DNA of 64,000 bases from Puccinellia tenuiflora (taxonomy: Eukaryota; Streptophyta; Magnoliopsida; Poales; Poaceae), in contig QRDG01000867.1 in assembly GCA_012064385.1 (NCBI GenBank), positions 488,515 to 552,514 of the forward strand, read 5' to 3'. The notes under the pieces were generated by a model. The model was not told where the DNA came from and made no database searches. It saw only the letters and a program-made list of their open reading frames with translations. Numbering within the stretch: the stretch's first letter is position 1; each line of letters opens with the position of its first letter. Shown here piece after piece: positions 31,113 to 42,745 of this stretch. The translations under genes and the position numbers were made by a program.

Positions 31113-34100
31113 CAAAGATGGTGGAGAAGTACAGTGGTACGGCTAATCCTGAGACCTGGCTTTCAGATTACGTCAGTGCCTGCGACATATATCAAGGCAG
31201 CGCCGACTCCGCAGTGCGATTTTTGCCCCTGATGTTAACCGGGACGGCACGCATGTGGATTGAAGGTTTGCCGGAAAGGACAGTTCATACCTGGAGTGAC
31301 ATGAAGCGTGTCTTTATTCAGCACTTCCAGGGCACATATAAGCGCCCAAAGTCGATTTTCGACTTACAGCGGTGCGTGCAACAAAAGAACGAGTCCAGCC
31401 GTGAGTTCGTCTCACGATGGAGTGAAATCAAAAACGCTTGCGAAGGCGTCTCAGAAACTCAAGCAATCCATGCTTTCAAGCAATCTCTGAGGAAGGGGAC
31501 GACTTTTCGCTTCATGATCTACAGCGACGAGTCGGAAACTTTGGGGGGCTTGCTCGCTTGTGCAAACAAATACGCCGCCGCTGACGATGACAACAGGGAG
31601 GATGCTGAAAACCGCCGGCGCGAGTCCGGGAAAAAGAAGGTAGAAGACCAAGCCGGCCCTTCTCACGAGGTTGCTGCCGCCTTTGGTAAGGGTGGCTCAA
31701 GCAGTAGCAAGTGGCAGGGCAAGAAGCCGGCAAACAACCAATCATCCCGGCCTCCAACGGTGAAGTACGACGACATCAAGCACAACCCCTGTGTTCATCA
31801 TCTCAGGCCTGATGGGACGAGTTCCCACACAATCCAGCAATGTCACATCAATCGGGACATCGCCAAGGACCCCAAAGCCGGCAAGTCGAGGAACAAGCGC
31901 AAGTCCAGGAAGGACGACAAAGAGAAGGAGGACGCTGCTTCGGAGTCGGATGACGCAGTTTCCAAAGAAGTAAAATGCAGCAAATTCCCTAAGCACACAG
32001 AAAGCCTTATCGTCAACCTGGCAACAGATTCCTCTCGCAAGGAAAAGGCGGCTTGGCAAGAACTCAATGCTACAGTACCTGCAGTTTCTCAATATTTGGA
32101 TTGGTCCGACATTCCCATCACATGGGATCGCAGTGATCACCCGGACAGAGTTCCTGCAAAGTGCACCTACGCATTAGTCGTCAGCCCTATAGTCGACAAG
32201 TACAAGCTGACAAAGGTCCTCATGGATGGTGGAAGCAGTATCAACATACTCTATGTCGCAACATTGAAGAGGATGCGTCTCTCCGAGTCACAACTCACCC
32301 ACAGTACTGTGAAGTTTCATGGGATTGTGCCGGGACGACAAGCTTCTTCGATGGGACAAATCACCCTAAAGGTCACCTTTGGCGGAGCCGACAATTTTCG
32401 TACTGAAGACGTATCTTTTGAGGTGGTTCCCTTTAAAAGTGCATATCATGCAATATTTGGACGTCCTGCTTTCGCCAAATTTATGGCTCGACCCTGCTAC
32501 ATATATAGCAAGCTGAAAATGCCGGGACCCAATGGCATCATCACAGTCAAGGGAGACTTCAAGAAAGCCAAGGAGTGCGAGGCCTCTAATGCCGTCCATG
32601 CTGAAGAAGAAATCTGCAAGGAGGAATTGGAGGATCTCAAGAAGACAATGGGTCCCGATGAGATGCCGGCAACTGAAAAGCCGTCCTCTAAGGTTGACTC
32701 AAGCTTCAAACCAAAGGATGACACCAAGAAAATCAAGCTCTCAAAGGACGATCCGACAAAGGAGGCCATCATAGGTGCCAGTCTCGATGACAAATAGGAA
32801 GGCGAGCTCGTCAAGTTTCTCCGTGAGAACCGGGATATCTTTGCTTGGTCTCCATCCGACATGCCAGGTGTCCCGAGGAAACTTGCCGAGCACTCCCTAA
32901 AAGTCAACAAGGACGCAAAGCCGGTCAAGCAAGGCCTCCGCCGGCTCGGAACTGAGAAGCGCAAGGCGGTTGGAAAGGAGATCTTAAGGCTCACTGCCGC
33001 CAAATTCATTCGTGAAGTTGTCCACACTGATTGGTTGGCAAATCCCGTGCTAGTCCCAAAGAAAAACACCTCTGAGCTACGTATGTGCATTGATTTCACT
33101 GGCTTAAACAAAGCCTGTCCTAAAGATCCGTTCGCCTTACCGCGTATCGATCAGGTCATTGATTCAACTGCCAGCTCAGAGATGCTATGTTTTCTGGACG
33201 CTTATTCGAGTTACCAACAGATTAAAATGAATGAGTTAGATCAAATCAAGACGTCATTCACCACGCCATACGGCAATTACTGCTATGTCACAATGCCTTT
33301 CGGCTTAAAGAACACCGGTGCTACTTACCAACGGTGTATGCAGCGGTGTTTGGACAAGCAGATTGGCCGCAATGTCCACGTCTACGTTGACGACATAGCG
33401 GTCATGTCGAAGAAGCGCGGCGATCTTATCGCCGATCTGTCGGAAACCTTTGCAAATCTAAGGGAGTACCAGATGAAGCTTAATCCGGCAAAATGCGTCT
33501 TCGGAGTTCCCGCAGGCAAGCTTCTGGGCTTCATTGTTTCTCAAAGAGGAATTGAAGTTAACCCGGAAAAGATAAAGGCGATTCAGAACATCGAGAGGCC
33601 GGCTTGTCTGAAGGACATACAGCGGCTTACGGGTTCCGCCGCGGCTGTAAGCCGATTCATTAGCCGGCTTGGTGACAAAGCATTGCCATTATACAAGCTC
33701 CTCAAAAAGTCGGACAATTTTGTATGGACAGAGGAAGCTGAGGCAGCTTTGACACAGCTGAAGTATACATTGACGCATGCTCCAATCTTAGCAGCCCCGA
33801 AGGAAAAGGAGCCGCTTCTCCTCTACATGTCGGCCACGAATTTCGTCATAAGTGCCGTCATTGTAGTGGAGCGCCTGGAGGAAGGGAAGCAATGGCCGGA
33901 TCAGCGCCCTATCTATTTTATTAGCGAGGTGTTCTCAGATTCGAAGCAGCACTACCCTCACTATCAGAAGTTAGCCTATGGTGTATTCTTTGCCGCCAGA
34001 AAGCTACGACATTACTTCCAAGATCACACAATCACGGTGGTCAGCAAAGCTCCATTAAAGGACATCATCAACAATGCCGACGCAACGGGCCGAGTCGCCA

Positions 34101-34249
34101 AATGGGGCATCGAATTAGCAGCCTTCGACATCCAGTACAAGCCGAGGACCGCCATGAAATCAAGTTCTGGCCGACTTTGTTGCAGACTGGACAGAGGCGA
34201 TGGAGAGCACACCTTTGCCGGATTCTCAGTACTGGATTATGCATTTTGA
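31100..34249 (+). pseudogene. gag core, protease, reverse transcriptase and first RNase H
   Basis: One frame is interrupted by a TAG at 32795-32797. The first part has the Retrotrans_gag core (FLPLMLTGTARMWIEGLPER, then TWSDMKRVFIQHFQGTYKRP), a variant zinc-knuckle region with His/Cys (CVHHLRPDGTSSHTIQQCH) and the retropepsin site VLMDGGSSINILY. After the TAG come the RT motifs: FLDAYSSYQQIKM, MPFGLKNTGATYQRCM and the catalytic YVDDIAV near 33390. An RNase H-like domain follows, in which the usual catalytic Asp-Ala-Ser appears as MSATNF. A frameshift near 34160 ends the frame early at 34249. The enzyme set would copy element RNA into DNA, but this copy cannot make it intact. Confidence 0.9.
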
Positions 34250-36023
34250 TGGCTCAAAGATGAAGGAAGGCTCGGGGGCTGGAGTAGTGCTAAAGTCGCC
34301 AAAGGGTGACAAGCTCAATTATGTCCTCCGAATCCACTTCAACGCCACTAACAATGTAGCAGAGTATGAGGCTCTCCTCCATGGCCTTCATATGGCTAAG
34401 GAGTTGGGAGTGAAGCGCATCCTCTGCTATGGCGACTCAGACCTTGTTGTACAGCAACTGGATGGATGTTGGGATACAAAAAGTCCCACAATGGTGGAAT
34501 ACAGGAGGGCAGTCGATGAATTCGGCAGATGCTTTGCCGGCTTAGAGGTTCGACATATCTCCCGAGACGACAATGAAGCTACTTACGCCTTGGCCAGGAT
34601 AGGCTCCAGGCAAAAGGCAGTGCCTCCAGACGTATTTCTCCACCATCTACATAAGCCGTCCATCAAAGGTGGCGACGAAGATTATCCCTTGTCGGTAGAA
34701 TCATTTCAAGTGTGCTTGGTAACCCCAGATTGGACCACACCTTACATTGATTTCCTGATTAATAAGAAACTGCCCAAGGACGACGAGGTGCTGAGCCGTC
34801 AAATTGAGCGCCGAGCAAAGGCGTACACAATTATCGACGGACAGCTTTACAAACGGAGCACTTCCGGCATCTTCCAAAGATGTGTCTCTCCAGAAGAAGG
34901 GCGGCAAATCCTTGAGGAAATCCACTCCGGCGAATGTGGGCATCACGTGGCGGCAAAGGCGTTGGTCGCTAAGGCGTTTCGGCACGGATTCTTCTGGCTA
35001 ACGGCTAAGGAGGATGCTATCAACATCGTCAAGATTTGTGAAGGATGTCAGCGCTACGCAAAGCAGGTTCACTTGCCGGCTCAGGAGCTTCGCACGATCC
35101 CTATTACTTGGCCGTTTGCGGTCTGGGGGCTCGATATGGTGGGACCTTTCAAGACGGCAAGAGGAGGCTTAACTCACCTGCTGGTGGCGGTCGACAAATT
35201 CACGAAGTGGGTGGAGGCAAAGCCAATCAAGAGACTCGACGGAGCTACAGCTACAAAGTTCATCGTCGAGATAACAACTCGTTTCAGCATACCGCATAGC
35301 ATTATCACTGACAATGGCACAAACTTTGCCGTCGGTGAGCTATCGAAATTTTGCAGCCGATCAAAAATCCGGCTCGACGTGGCATCGGTGGCACACCCGC
35401 AGTCCAATGGACGGGTAGAGCGCACAAACGACATTATTCTGCAAGGTATTAAGCCAAGGCTTGAAACTCCCTTGCATCGAGCGGCCGGTGCTTGGGTTGA
35501 TGAATTGCCGGCGGTCTTATGGAGTATTCGTACTACCACAAACAGATCAACCGGCTTCACCCCTTTCTTCCTTGTTTATGGTGCAGAAGCGGTACTCCCA
35601 ACCGACATGATCCATGATTCGCCTCGAGTCGCAGCCTACGTCGAAGAGGACGCAGAAGAAGCATGTCAAGACGGCTTAGATACCCTCGAAGAAGAAAGAG
35701 AGCTCGCTCTCCAACGATCCGCCATCTATCAACAAGATCTGCGTCGCTATCAAAGTCGTAGAGTGCGGAATCGGTCTTTTCGAGAAGGCGACTTAGTGCT
35801 TCGGCTTGTGCAAAGCCGGCAGCACAAATTATCCCCGCCATGGGAAGGACCTTTCGTTATCAGCAAAGTTCTGAAAAACGGGTCATATTATCTCCTCGAC
35901 TTAAGGGATTCAAAGAAAGACCCCAGGAAGAAAGGTCGCAAGAGGAAAAGTCATGTAGATGATGACTTAGATGAGACGAAACGTCCGTGGAATATCGCTC
36001 AGCTACGTCCCTTTTACACTTAG
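34200..36023 (+). pseudogene. Second (archaeal-type) RNase H and integrase of the Tat-lineage element
   Basis: This frame continues pol after the frameshift. It starts in an extra RNase H (MHFDGSKMKEGSGAGVVL, NATNNVAEYEALLHGL, CYGDSDLVVQQL), the mark of Tat elements. It continues with an integrase zinc region (HSGECGHH ... CEGCQRYA), the D,D,E core (GLDMVGPF, IITDNGTNF, HPQSNGRVERTN) and a basic C-terminal part ending PWNIAQLRPFYT before TAG at 36021. All catalytic acidic residues of the integrase appear present. 36024-36500 is non-coding. Confidence 0.9.
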
Positions 36024-36504
36024 CAAATTCTATTGTAAACTTGTCAATGTGATCATGAAATAAAAATTGGTTTCTCTCATGTGAAATTCGAGAATCTGTA
36101 CCATCCTTTATTTCCCTATGATCTTATTGTTATCTGTTTACCCAAAATTGTCTGTGTTGCTCGGTTGGTAAACTCTTTCATGTTTGTCTGCTAGCTTTTT
36201 GCGCCGGGTTGATTCAAAGCGTTTCGGCACCGAAAGGCGGCACTTGTTCTGAGTCTAAACAGATTGGTCATTGCGTACCCTGTTGCTCAGCGAGTTAGCT
36301 TCGCAATAGGTTTGCCGGCGCTTAAAGGCTAAGGTGTCAAGGCCAGAATAAACTGAGGCATAAAAATTGCAAGTTTGCAAATATAAAAAGCTGATTAACA
36401 TACAGCAAAAGGCTTAGTTGTTTCTAGACATATATATTGTTTGGACGGCTTTACATCTTGCCAATTACATTTTCAGGAGGGCCGGCTTAGGGAGAAAATT
36501 CGGC

Positions 36505-39500
36505 TTAGGAAGATTTCTCCGCCTCTTCGCCGTCATCATCAGACTGGACGGGAGTTGGTGGGCATGGCATTTCCTTGAAGATGGTGGTCAGGGAGACCAT
36601 GTTGGCAATTTTGCTGGCGTAACCGGAGACGGAGCGAGATTTTCTTGCGCTCTTGGTCGTCCAGTGGAGAGCCATCCTCTTTCTCAAGAGGGAAGCCGGA
36701 TGCAACGCGCCAGGCTTCTGCCTCCGGGTAATGCGCCATCATCAAGCCCAAAGCCGTCTTCGCACCTCCGCGAGCGCTGGATCGAAGCCGTTCATCGAAG
36801 AATGAAACTGCTTCGGCCAGTTCAGCTTCTAAGCTGGCAAGGTTCGCTGGGGGCTCGGGGTTGCCAGGAAAGAACTTCTCGGCAAGCTCTTTTCCCGAAG
36901 AAAGAATCTTTGGGATGAGTTCCCCTACTTCCAATATCCGGCCAAGCCGGTTTTTTCGCCGTCAGCTCATGGCCATAACCCGCCGGAGCTGCAAAAAGGC
37001 GAAGTTCAGTTATATTTGGCTAAGACAGAAAGCAATGAGTTTGAGTTTTTTCAAAACTTACTCAGAATCTGGTTGTCGATAGCCAGCGATTCGTCGAGGC
37101 GCTTGTCAAGCCGGTCCTGGACTTCAAGAAGGGAATCCTTGTGATTCTGCCTCTCTGTTTCCAGAATCTGTTTGGCTTTGGCAAGGTTCTTCTTGGCCGT
37201 CTCCAGCTCCGCCGCCATTGATTGATTAAGCTTATTCAGCTCAATGTTTTCATTGCGGAGCAGGTCGATGCTGCCTACGCTCTCGGCAAACTCCTTGGCT
37301 TTGGTGATGGCATCTGCAAGACAAAATGTCAGCAGTATAAAAACAAGCCTGGCATTCAAAGTTAAGGATTCGGCATTTGTACCTTGGTACTGAACCCGGT
37401 CTGCCTCAAACCCGGCGATGATGGCGTCTTTGTTCGCCAGCTCAGTCTTTAGCCGGCGCATCTCCTGATTTCGCACACCTAAACAATTGATGGTTTCAGC
37501 GCCAATTTTTCGGTGGATCTGCGTAAGGAATTGCTAAAGGCCTAAAGCTATATTGACAAGCTGAAGTGACTACAGGACGGCATTTCAAGGCTGGGGGCGA
37601 AGCATATGCATACGCATTGACTCGGATCACTACGTCGGCTAGTTCGTATAACTTAGTCCGGCATAGTGCTCGGGGGCTACTAAGAAGATGTGTACTTGGT
37701 AGTACTCGCAGAGAAGGGACATGCCGGCTTCGAAGCTGTCAGCAAAGTAGTTCTGCTGGTCTTCGAGGATCTCTATGACATCAAAGGTGTCATAGGCCTT
37801 GGTTTGCTCCGGCTCGTCATCTCGGAGGGTTGTTCCTTTTTTCCGCGGAAGTCGAGGTGCTTTCATGAACCGGCTCATGAATTCTGGCTTGATGTATCCC
37901 TCGTCATCGAAAGCTTCTGCCTTAATGGGAGGAAAAATCGGGGCATCATTAGCCGGAGCTTAAGCCCTTGGAGAGGAAGATTCTACAACCTTCCCCGTCA
38001 TCTCCGTCCACTGTGGAGAAGGAATAACCCCGGCTCTCCCGAGAGGTGGAGCTGTCACCACGATACGGGTGTTCTCTTCAGTTGGGTTCGGCTCTGGAAT
38101 TGAAGGAGTTGGGGGAGGAATGGCGGGTGAAGCTTTCTTCCTTGTGGCAAGCGTCTTTATTTTCAATGGAGCGCTCTTCTTTATCCTGCAAAAGATAAAG
38201 GAGGTAAGAACAGAAGATCCGACAATATTGCAGAGTAAGGAGGAGATGTTGTTAGTCGACTTACTTCTTGCTGGGGATGTTAAGCCCAGCGAGAGCATCA
38301 TCATCTTCGGATGACTTGGCGCCAGTAGTAGTTGGTTGGCTTTTCCTCTTCCGGCTCTCTGCAGGAGCCGAAGAAAAGGTGACTGGCTGCTTGGTCACTT
38401 TGCTGGACGATGTACCAGCTGACTCGGAGACGGCAACACCGGGAATCTGAAGAATAAACATGAGTCAGTTTGTTAAGCTTGAAGTCATAATCTCTCAAAG
38501 AATTGAACTTTGGTTTCGGCAAAGTACCTTTGGGGGGGGGGGGTTGGCTGCCGCATACATTGGCAGCGACTCTTCATATTGCCGGCCTTCGTCAGGCCGG
38601 GCTTTGATAAGCTTGTTGAAGTGAGCCTCAAAGAGGTCTTGCTCCAGGTCTTTTTTTATTGATCCGCATGGGATCAGAGTCACCCGTGTACTCGCATAAA
38701 AGCCGAGCACGATGTTGGAGGGGCTGGATCCTTCTCTTCATCCAGCAAATTATGGTGTCCTCCCCAGTTAGGGGAGGAGAGCCGGAAGTCAGCTGCGAAA
38801 TTCTTGCTTGAATGGCGGCATGTTTTGCTGGCATTTCAGCTGCAGGCTTCTTCTTTCACGAGGGCAGTGGCGAGCCAGCCTCATCTGTGAAAGGAGCGAG
38901 CCCCTGCAGCCGGTTTGGTGGCGCCACGTCTTTGCAGTAGAAAAAGGTGGACGTCCACCCTTTTGCCGAATCAACGATTGGCACCTGAGGGTACCAATCA
39001 ATATCCCGGCGGCAGTTGAAGCTGATAGAGCCGACCACCAGCAGATCCTTGTTCACAATTTGCCTCTTGACTAAGAAGCATCTTTCGAAGAAGTCTAACC
39101 TAGGTTTTATGCCTAAATAGCCTTCGAAGAGTGCTACAAAGCCGAAGATGTATAACAAACTGTTCGGGGTGATGTTGTGGAGTTAGAGGCCGTAATGGTC
39201 TAAGACCTCTATCAGAAAAGCCGAAGGTGGCAAAGAGAATCCCCTAATGACATGGGAAGAGAGGAGTACCCGTTCGTCCTTGATGGGAGTAGGAGAAGGG
39301 TCGCCGAAGGCGGATCGCCAAGTCGGCGCCGACTCAGAGGACGGAAGAATGGCTCCATCGGCCTCCATCCCCTTTAGCTCGATTTCATCCACCACCGAGC
39401 AAGCCAGTTGTGGGACGGGTTGTTGGCCGCACCTTTATTGTTGCCGGCTTCCTCTTCCTCCTCCTCCTCGCCGACACTGACGTCTTCAGCGGCAGCATCA

Positions 39501-39739
39501 GCAGCCGCGGAAGCAGAGGCCACTGTGGCAGCGGCTTCGGCTGCGGCTTTTGCTAAAGCCACTTCATCGCGGCCCGAAGCGGTGGAGGTACTCGCCAGAG
39601 TTGGAGAGGATGCAGGTGCAGCGGCGGATGGCTCGATAACAGCGGCGGCGGCGGCTGTGGATGCGGAGCCTCCCATCAGCGGAGCCGATTCGAGCGACGC
39701 GGCGTCGATCATAGGAGAACTGGGGACGCTCGATGCCAT
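36505..39739 (-). pseudogene. Antisense gene of the Tat-lineage element ('putative gypsy type transposon' protein)
   Basis: The minus strand starts at ATG 39739 with an Ala/Ser/Glu-rich region (ASSVPSSPMIDAASLESAPL). It continues near 39250-38870 with PPSAFLIEVLDHYGL, IFGFVALFEGYLGIKPRLD, DSAKGWTSTFFYCKD and, near 38760, TIICWMKRRIQPLQHRARLL. These match the Transposase_28 / 'putative gypsy type transposon' family and related DUF1409-type proteins. Further left are a coiled-coil segment (about 37476-37060, MRRLKTELANKDAIIAGFEA) and an acidic end EVGELIPKILSSGKELAEKF to about 36510. Stops and frame changes between blocks partly coincide with GT/AG sites, so it was once a spliced gene. Its function is unknown; antisense genes at this position are known in Grande and other Tat elements. 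Confidence 0.6.
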
Positions 39740-40230
39740 GGAGCTCGGAGGAGAGATGAAGGAGTTAGAGCTCGGGAGGAGATGAGATCTGGAAGAGCTC
39801 GGTGCTAGGGTTGCAAATGACCTGGTGGTCGTGACGGGGCCGAGGCAACCAGCATTTATAGTGGGGCGCCGAGATACGTGCAACGGCCAGGAGCCGAGTT
39901 TCTCGCCACGCGTCACGGGATCAAGCCGTTGGAGACGTTTCTTCCTTCGGACGCCTCGGTTCCAGTGCGGGAAAAACGGAAACTAGCCCCGCATTCAAAG
40001 ATGCTCCTCCACTCACACTGCTGGGTCTGACATAGCCATCAAATCGGCGGACGCGTGTCATTACTCATCCAAGTGCTTTTCGGCATAAAGAGCCGGCACA
40101 CTGAATTCGACAAAGTTGGTCGGCATGATTGCAGGTTTCTGGGAATGCTCCAAGACTGAAGACGGATGATGAATTTCCCGGACAACACATTGCCGGAAGA
40201 TTGAAGCCAGTCGCTGAAGTACTTGAAGCT

Positions 40231-40323
40231 TTCCGGGGGCTACTATTGGGGTTATGCCGAACAGGTATCCTCACAGAGGAGACTAAAAGCCAGCATACCA
40301 GGGTGGCCCATAGTGGTGGTAAC
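40231..40323 (+). repeat. Polypurine tract and truncated 3' LTR of the Tat-lineage element
   Basis: TTCCGGGGGCTAC (40231-40243) is the PPT. The 3' LTR begins at 40244 as TATTGGGG, against TGTTGGGG in the 5' LTR, and matches it for about 79 bp before breaking into host element sequence at 40324. The remaining 446 bp are missing, and no matching 5-bp target duplication is seen. Confidence 0.8.
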
Positions 40324-40781
40324 ATCTAATATCTCTTCAATAGTGCCTATAGACTTAACATCAAGATAATAATGATTACAATTAAGTGGATCATCTTCAA
40401 TAATTTTTGATTCATGCTCATTAGGAACAACCATGATGGGAGAAATATGCTTAGGGGATGATACCATTTCCTCTTTATTTTTACTCCTCCCTCTCTTCTT
40501 CTTCTTCTTCACCACCTTAGGAGGGAGTGGTTGGAAAGGAAGCTTCTCCACATAATCTGATTCATTATTAGAAAAGACAGGAGAAACTTGGGAGAATCTC
40601 TCCCTTTCATTATTGGCAACATAAGAAACATATGTCCTTTTATACTTTGGTGAAGTGATATTCTTTCTAATTTTTGCAGTGTAAGCATTGTCACGGCAAT
40701 TCACAACACAATAATGATAAGCTCCCTTGAGAATGCTATTTTTCCCAAAAGTACTACTATCTAACCAAGAAGTTTTTTCTG
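40324..40781 (-). pseudogene. ORF of the Fatima/Sabrina-like element, upstream part
   Basis: The minus strand from about 40704 reads AYTAKIRKNITSPKYKRTYV, then RFSQVSPVFSNNESDYVEKL, PFQPLPPKVVKKKKKRGRSK (a nuclear-localisation-like basic run), and LDVKSIGTIEEILDV at the break with the Tat element. The other half is at 28004-28714. At 40782 another LTR begins and the rest of this element is lost. Confidence 0.55.
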
Positions 40782-42745
40782 TGTAGTGCCCCGACCCCGG
40801 AATTATACAGAGAGGCTATGTAACCCACAGGCTATGCTATACAATCGAAGGGCATGGAATTACCGCTCCCACGCAACACATCGATCGTGCCATAAACACT
40901 GGCATAGCTATCAATGTATAAAATAGAGATCAAGACTTGTGGAACAACTGGCACATTGCAGACTCTACGATACAAAAAAAACATATAGCAACTCATATAT
41001 GAGAAAGATACAAATTACACACAAAAGGGGTCACAGACCCAACAGTACATCAAGCGGAAGCGAAGTAGTTGTCTAGTACAACAAGATCCATATATGGCCT
41101 AAGAGGCCTACAATAAACATAACCCATGCCAGCTTGTTCCGATGTCCCAAGCTACCACCTGGGAACCTACTCGTCGATGTCCAGGAAGAAACCACCTGTC
41201 TGCTCGGTGTCATCCTCCTCTGAAACAAGTTATAAAAGCAGCAAAGAGAGACTGTACGACGTACTCGCAAGTTTAGTAGGGCGATATAGGCCCAATGATG
41301 ACGGAGGCTCTAAAGCTGTATAGTATGTATTTTTGCATAAAGCTAATTTTCCTTTATAAAAGACATAAGTGACTCAATGGCATCGTCTACTCAGAATGTT
41401 TTTCGAAAGGGGATAAGAGAGTAAACTTCCAACTTTGGTTCTCATCGAACCCATTGTAACCATTTCTCAACTCCACCAAGGCACTCCCTCGAATCACCCT
41501 CGAGGAAATGAACCTTTTAATACACGTTGAAGTGCAACCTTTAGCTGCCAAATTAATTAATTAGGGTTCAGGTTCTCTACGAGCTAATCCGCCTTTCCCG
41601 AGAGTTTGTCGATAACCGTGGACACGGCTTTTCGAAAAGATTTACCCTGCAGGGGTGTACTAATTTACCCATTGGTACCGTCCGGCTCACCTGATTGGCC
41701 CTCTTCCGGGGAAGGCCGGCGAGTGGGCGCGGTTAAACCTTTACCTCGCATGAGACTATCCAAGAGTCATCTGTGGCGACAGGTCAAGTTTACCCAGCCT
41801 ATTCCAGCCCCTGTCCCCATCTCCACATCCTAAACACCACCATCCTCATCATTTCTTTTTCCGCTCACACACACGCGCACAAATGGAAATAGCAAACTAG
41901 AGGACCCTTGGATACGCCCGCACAAGTTATTCAGTTAGTAAGGAGCCCATACCCCCACCAATGGCAGCACGCTCGGTTCTTGGTTCTAGCTAAAAGCACT
42001 CTTAGCCTAGGCGGCAAGAATGAGGCAAATCACCATCCCCCGATGGCAACCCACCAATGACAGGGGGACGGCAAGTTTGCAAACCCCCCCCCCCATCTCA
42101 ATTTTCTTTATTTGCAATTTGGTCCAGCAGCAGTTTAGTGAATTTAATTGAGGCCCTAAAACATTTTCAAAAATTCTGCAATAATTCATGTGGGCTCCAC
42201 TTAACAGTTAGAGCCTCCACAAAAATTGGTGTTGCAAAATAAATTTTTTTGCACCACATTTGTTCATAGAGTTTAAATATGATCATTTTGATAATTTCCA
42301 AAAATGTATTTATTTGGAGAACTTAAGCATTTCCAAAAATAATGAAATTATTCATGGAGGCTCCCAATATATTAATGAAGCTCCCCATAATTTTATTTTA
42401 AATTTTTGGAAAGTTAACTTGGTTTCAAAAATAGAATTTGAAGTGAACCAATTTTGAATTCTCAAATTTATTTCTTGATTGTTAAGAATTTGCTTTTACC
42501 AAATAATTGTAACATGTACACTTGGAACTTCCTGGACAATTTGGAAGTTCTAATTTATTTGTTTGCTAGGTTGAGCAAGAGCATTTGGTTTGGAGGTTTT
42601 GGAAGGTGTGCTTCCCTCCTTTTAAAGGTTTCCAAATGTTGCTTGTTAGAAATAGCAATTTCAAATGCATGCCATGATGCAAACATGATATGGAAAAGTG
42701 GAAAAAATTATTCGTATTTTTCAGTACCAAACTGGGGCTGTTACA
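40782..42745 (-). repeat. 3' LTR of a second Gypsy-like element (1964 bp)
   Basis: It runs from TGTAGTGCCCCGACCCCGG to GGGGCTGTTACA. On the minus strand it starts TGTAACAGCCCC and is preceded by the polypurine tract AAGGGGGGTAGAAT (42746-42759). Its first 117 bp on the plus strand are repeated at 45599-45715 next to a PBS. No coding content. Confidence 0.85.

Larger units (their letters stand above)
28715..40323 (+). mobile_element. Tat-lineage Ty3/gypsy retrotransposon, nested, disabled
   Basis: A full-size element of about 11.6 kb: 5' LTR 28715-29239, PBS 29241-29259, gag, protease, RT, RNase H, a second archaeal-type RNase H, integrase to 36023, a long 3' region with an antisense gene (36505-39739), PPT 40231-40243 and a truncated 3' LTR from 40244. 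The dual RNase H and the antisense gene place it in the Tat group (Grande, Retand and RIRE2 relatives). The coding frame has two TAG stops and two frameshifts. The first 79 bp of both LTRs differ at one base, so it inserted fairly recently. It split the ORF of a Fatima/Sabrina-like element. Confidence 0.9.

Noticed and set aside
39408..39785. Ala-rich plus-strand ORF of 125 codons
   Set aside because: It is the complement of the N-terminal Ala/Ser region of the antisense Tat gene; no independent support.
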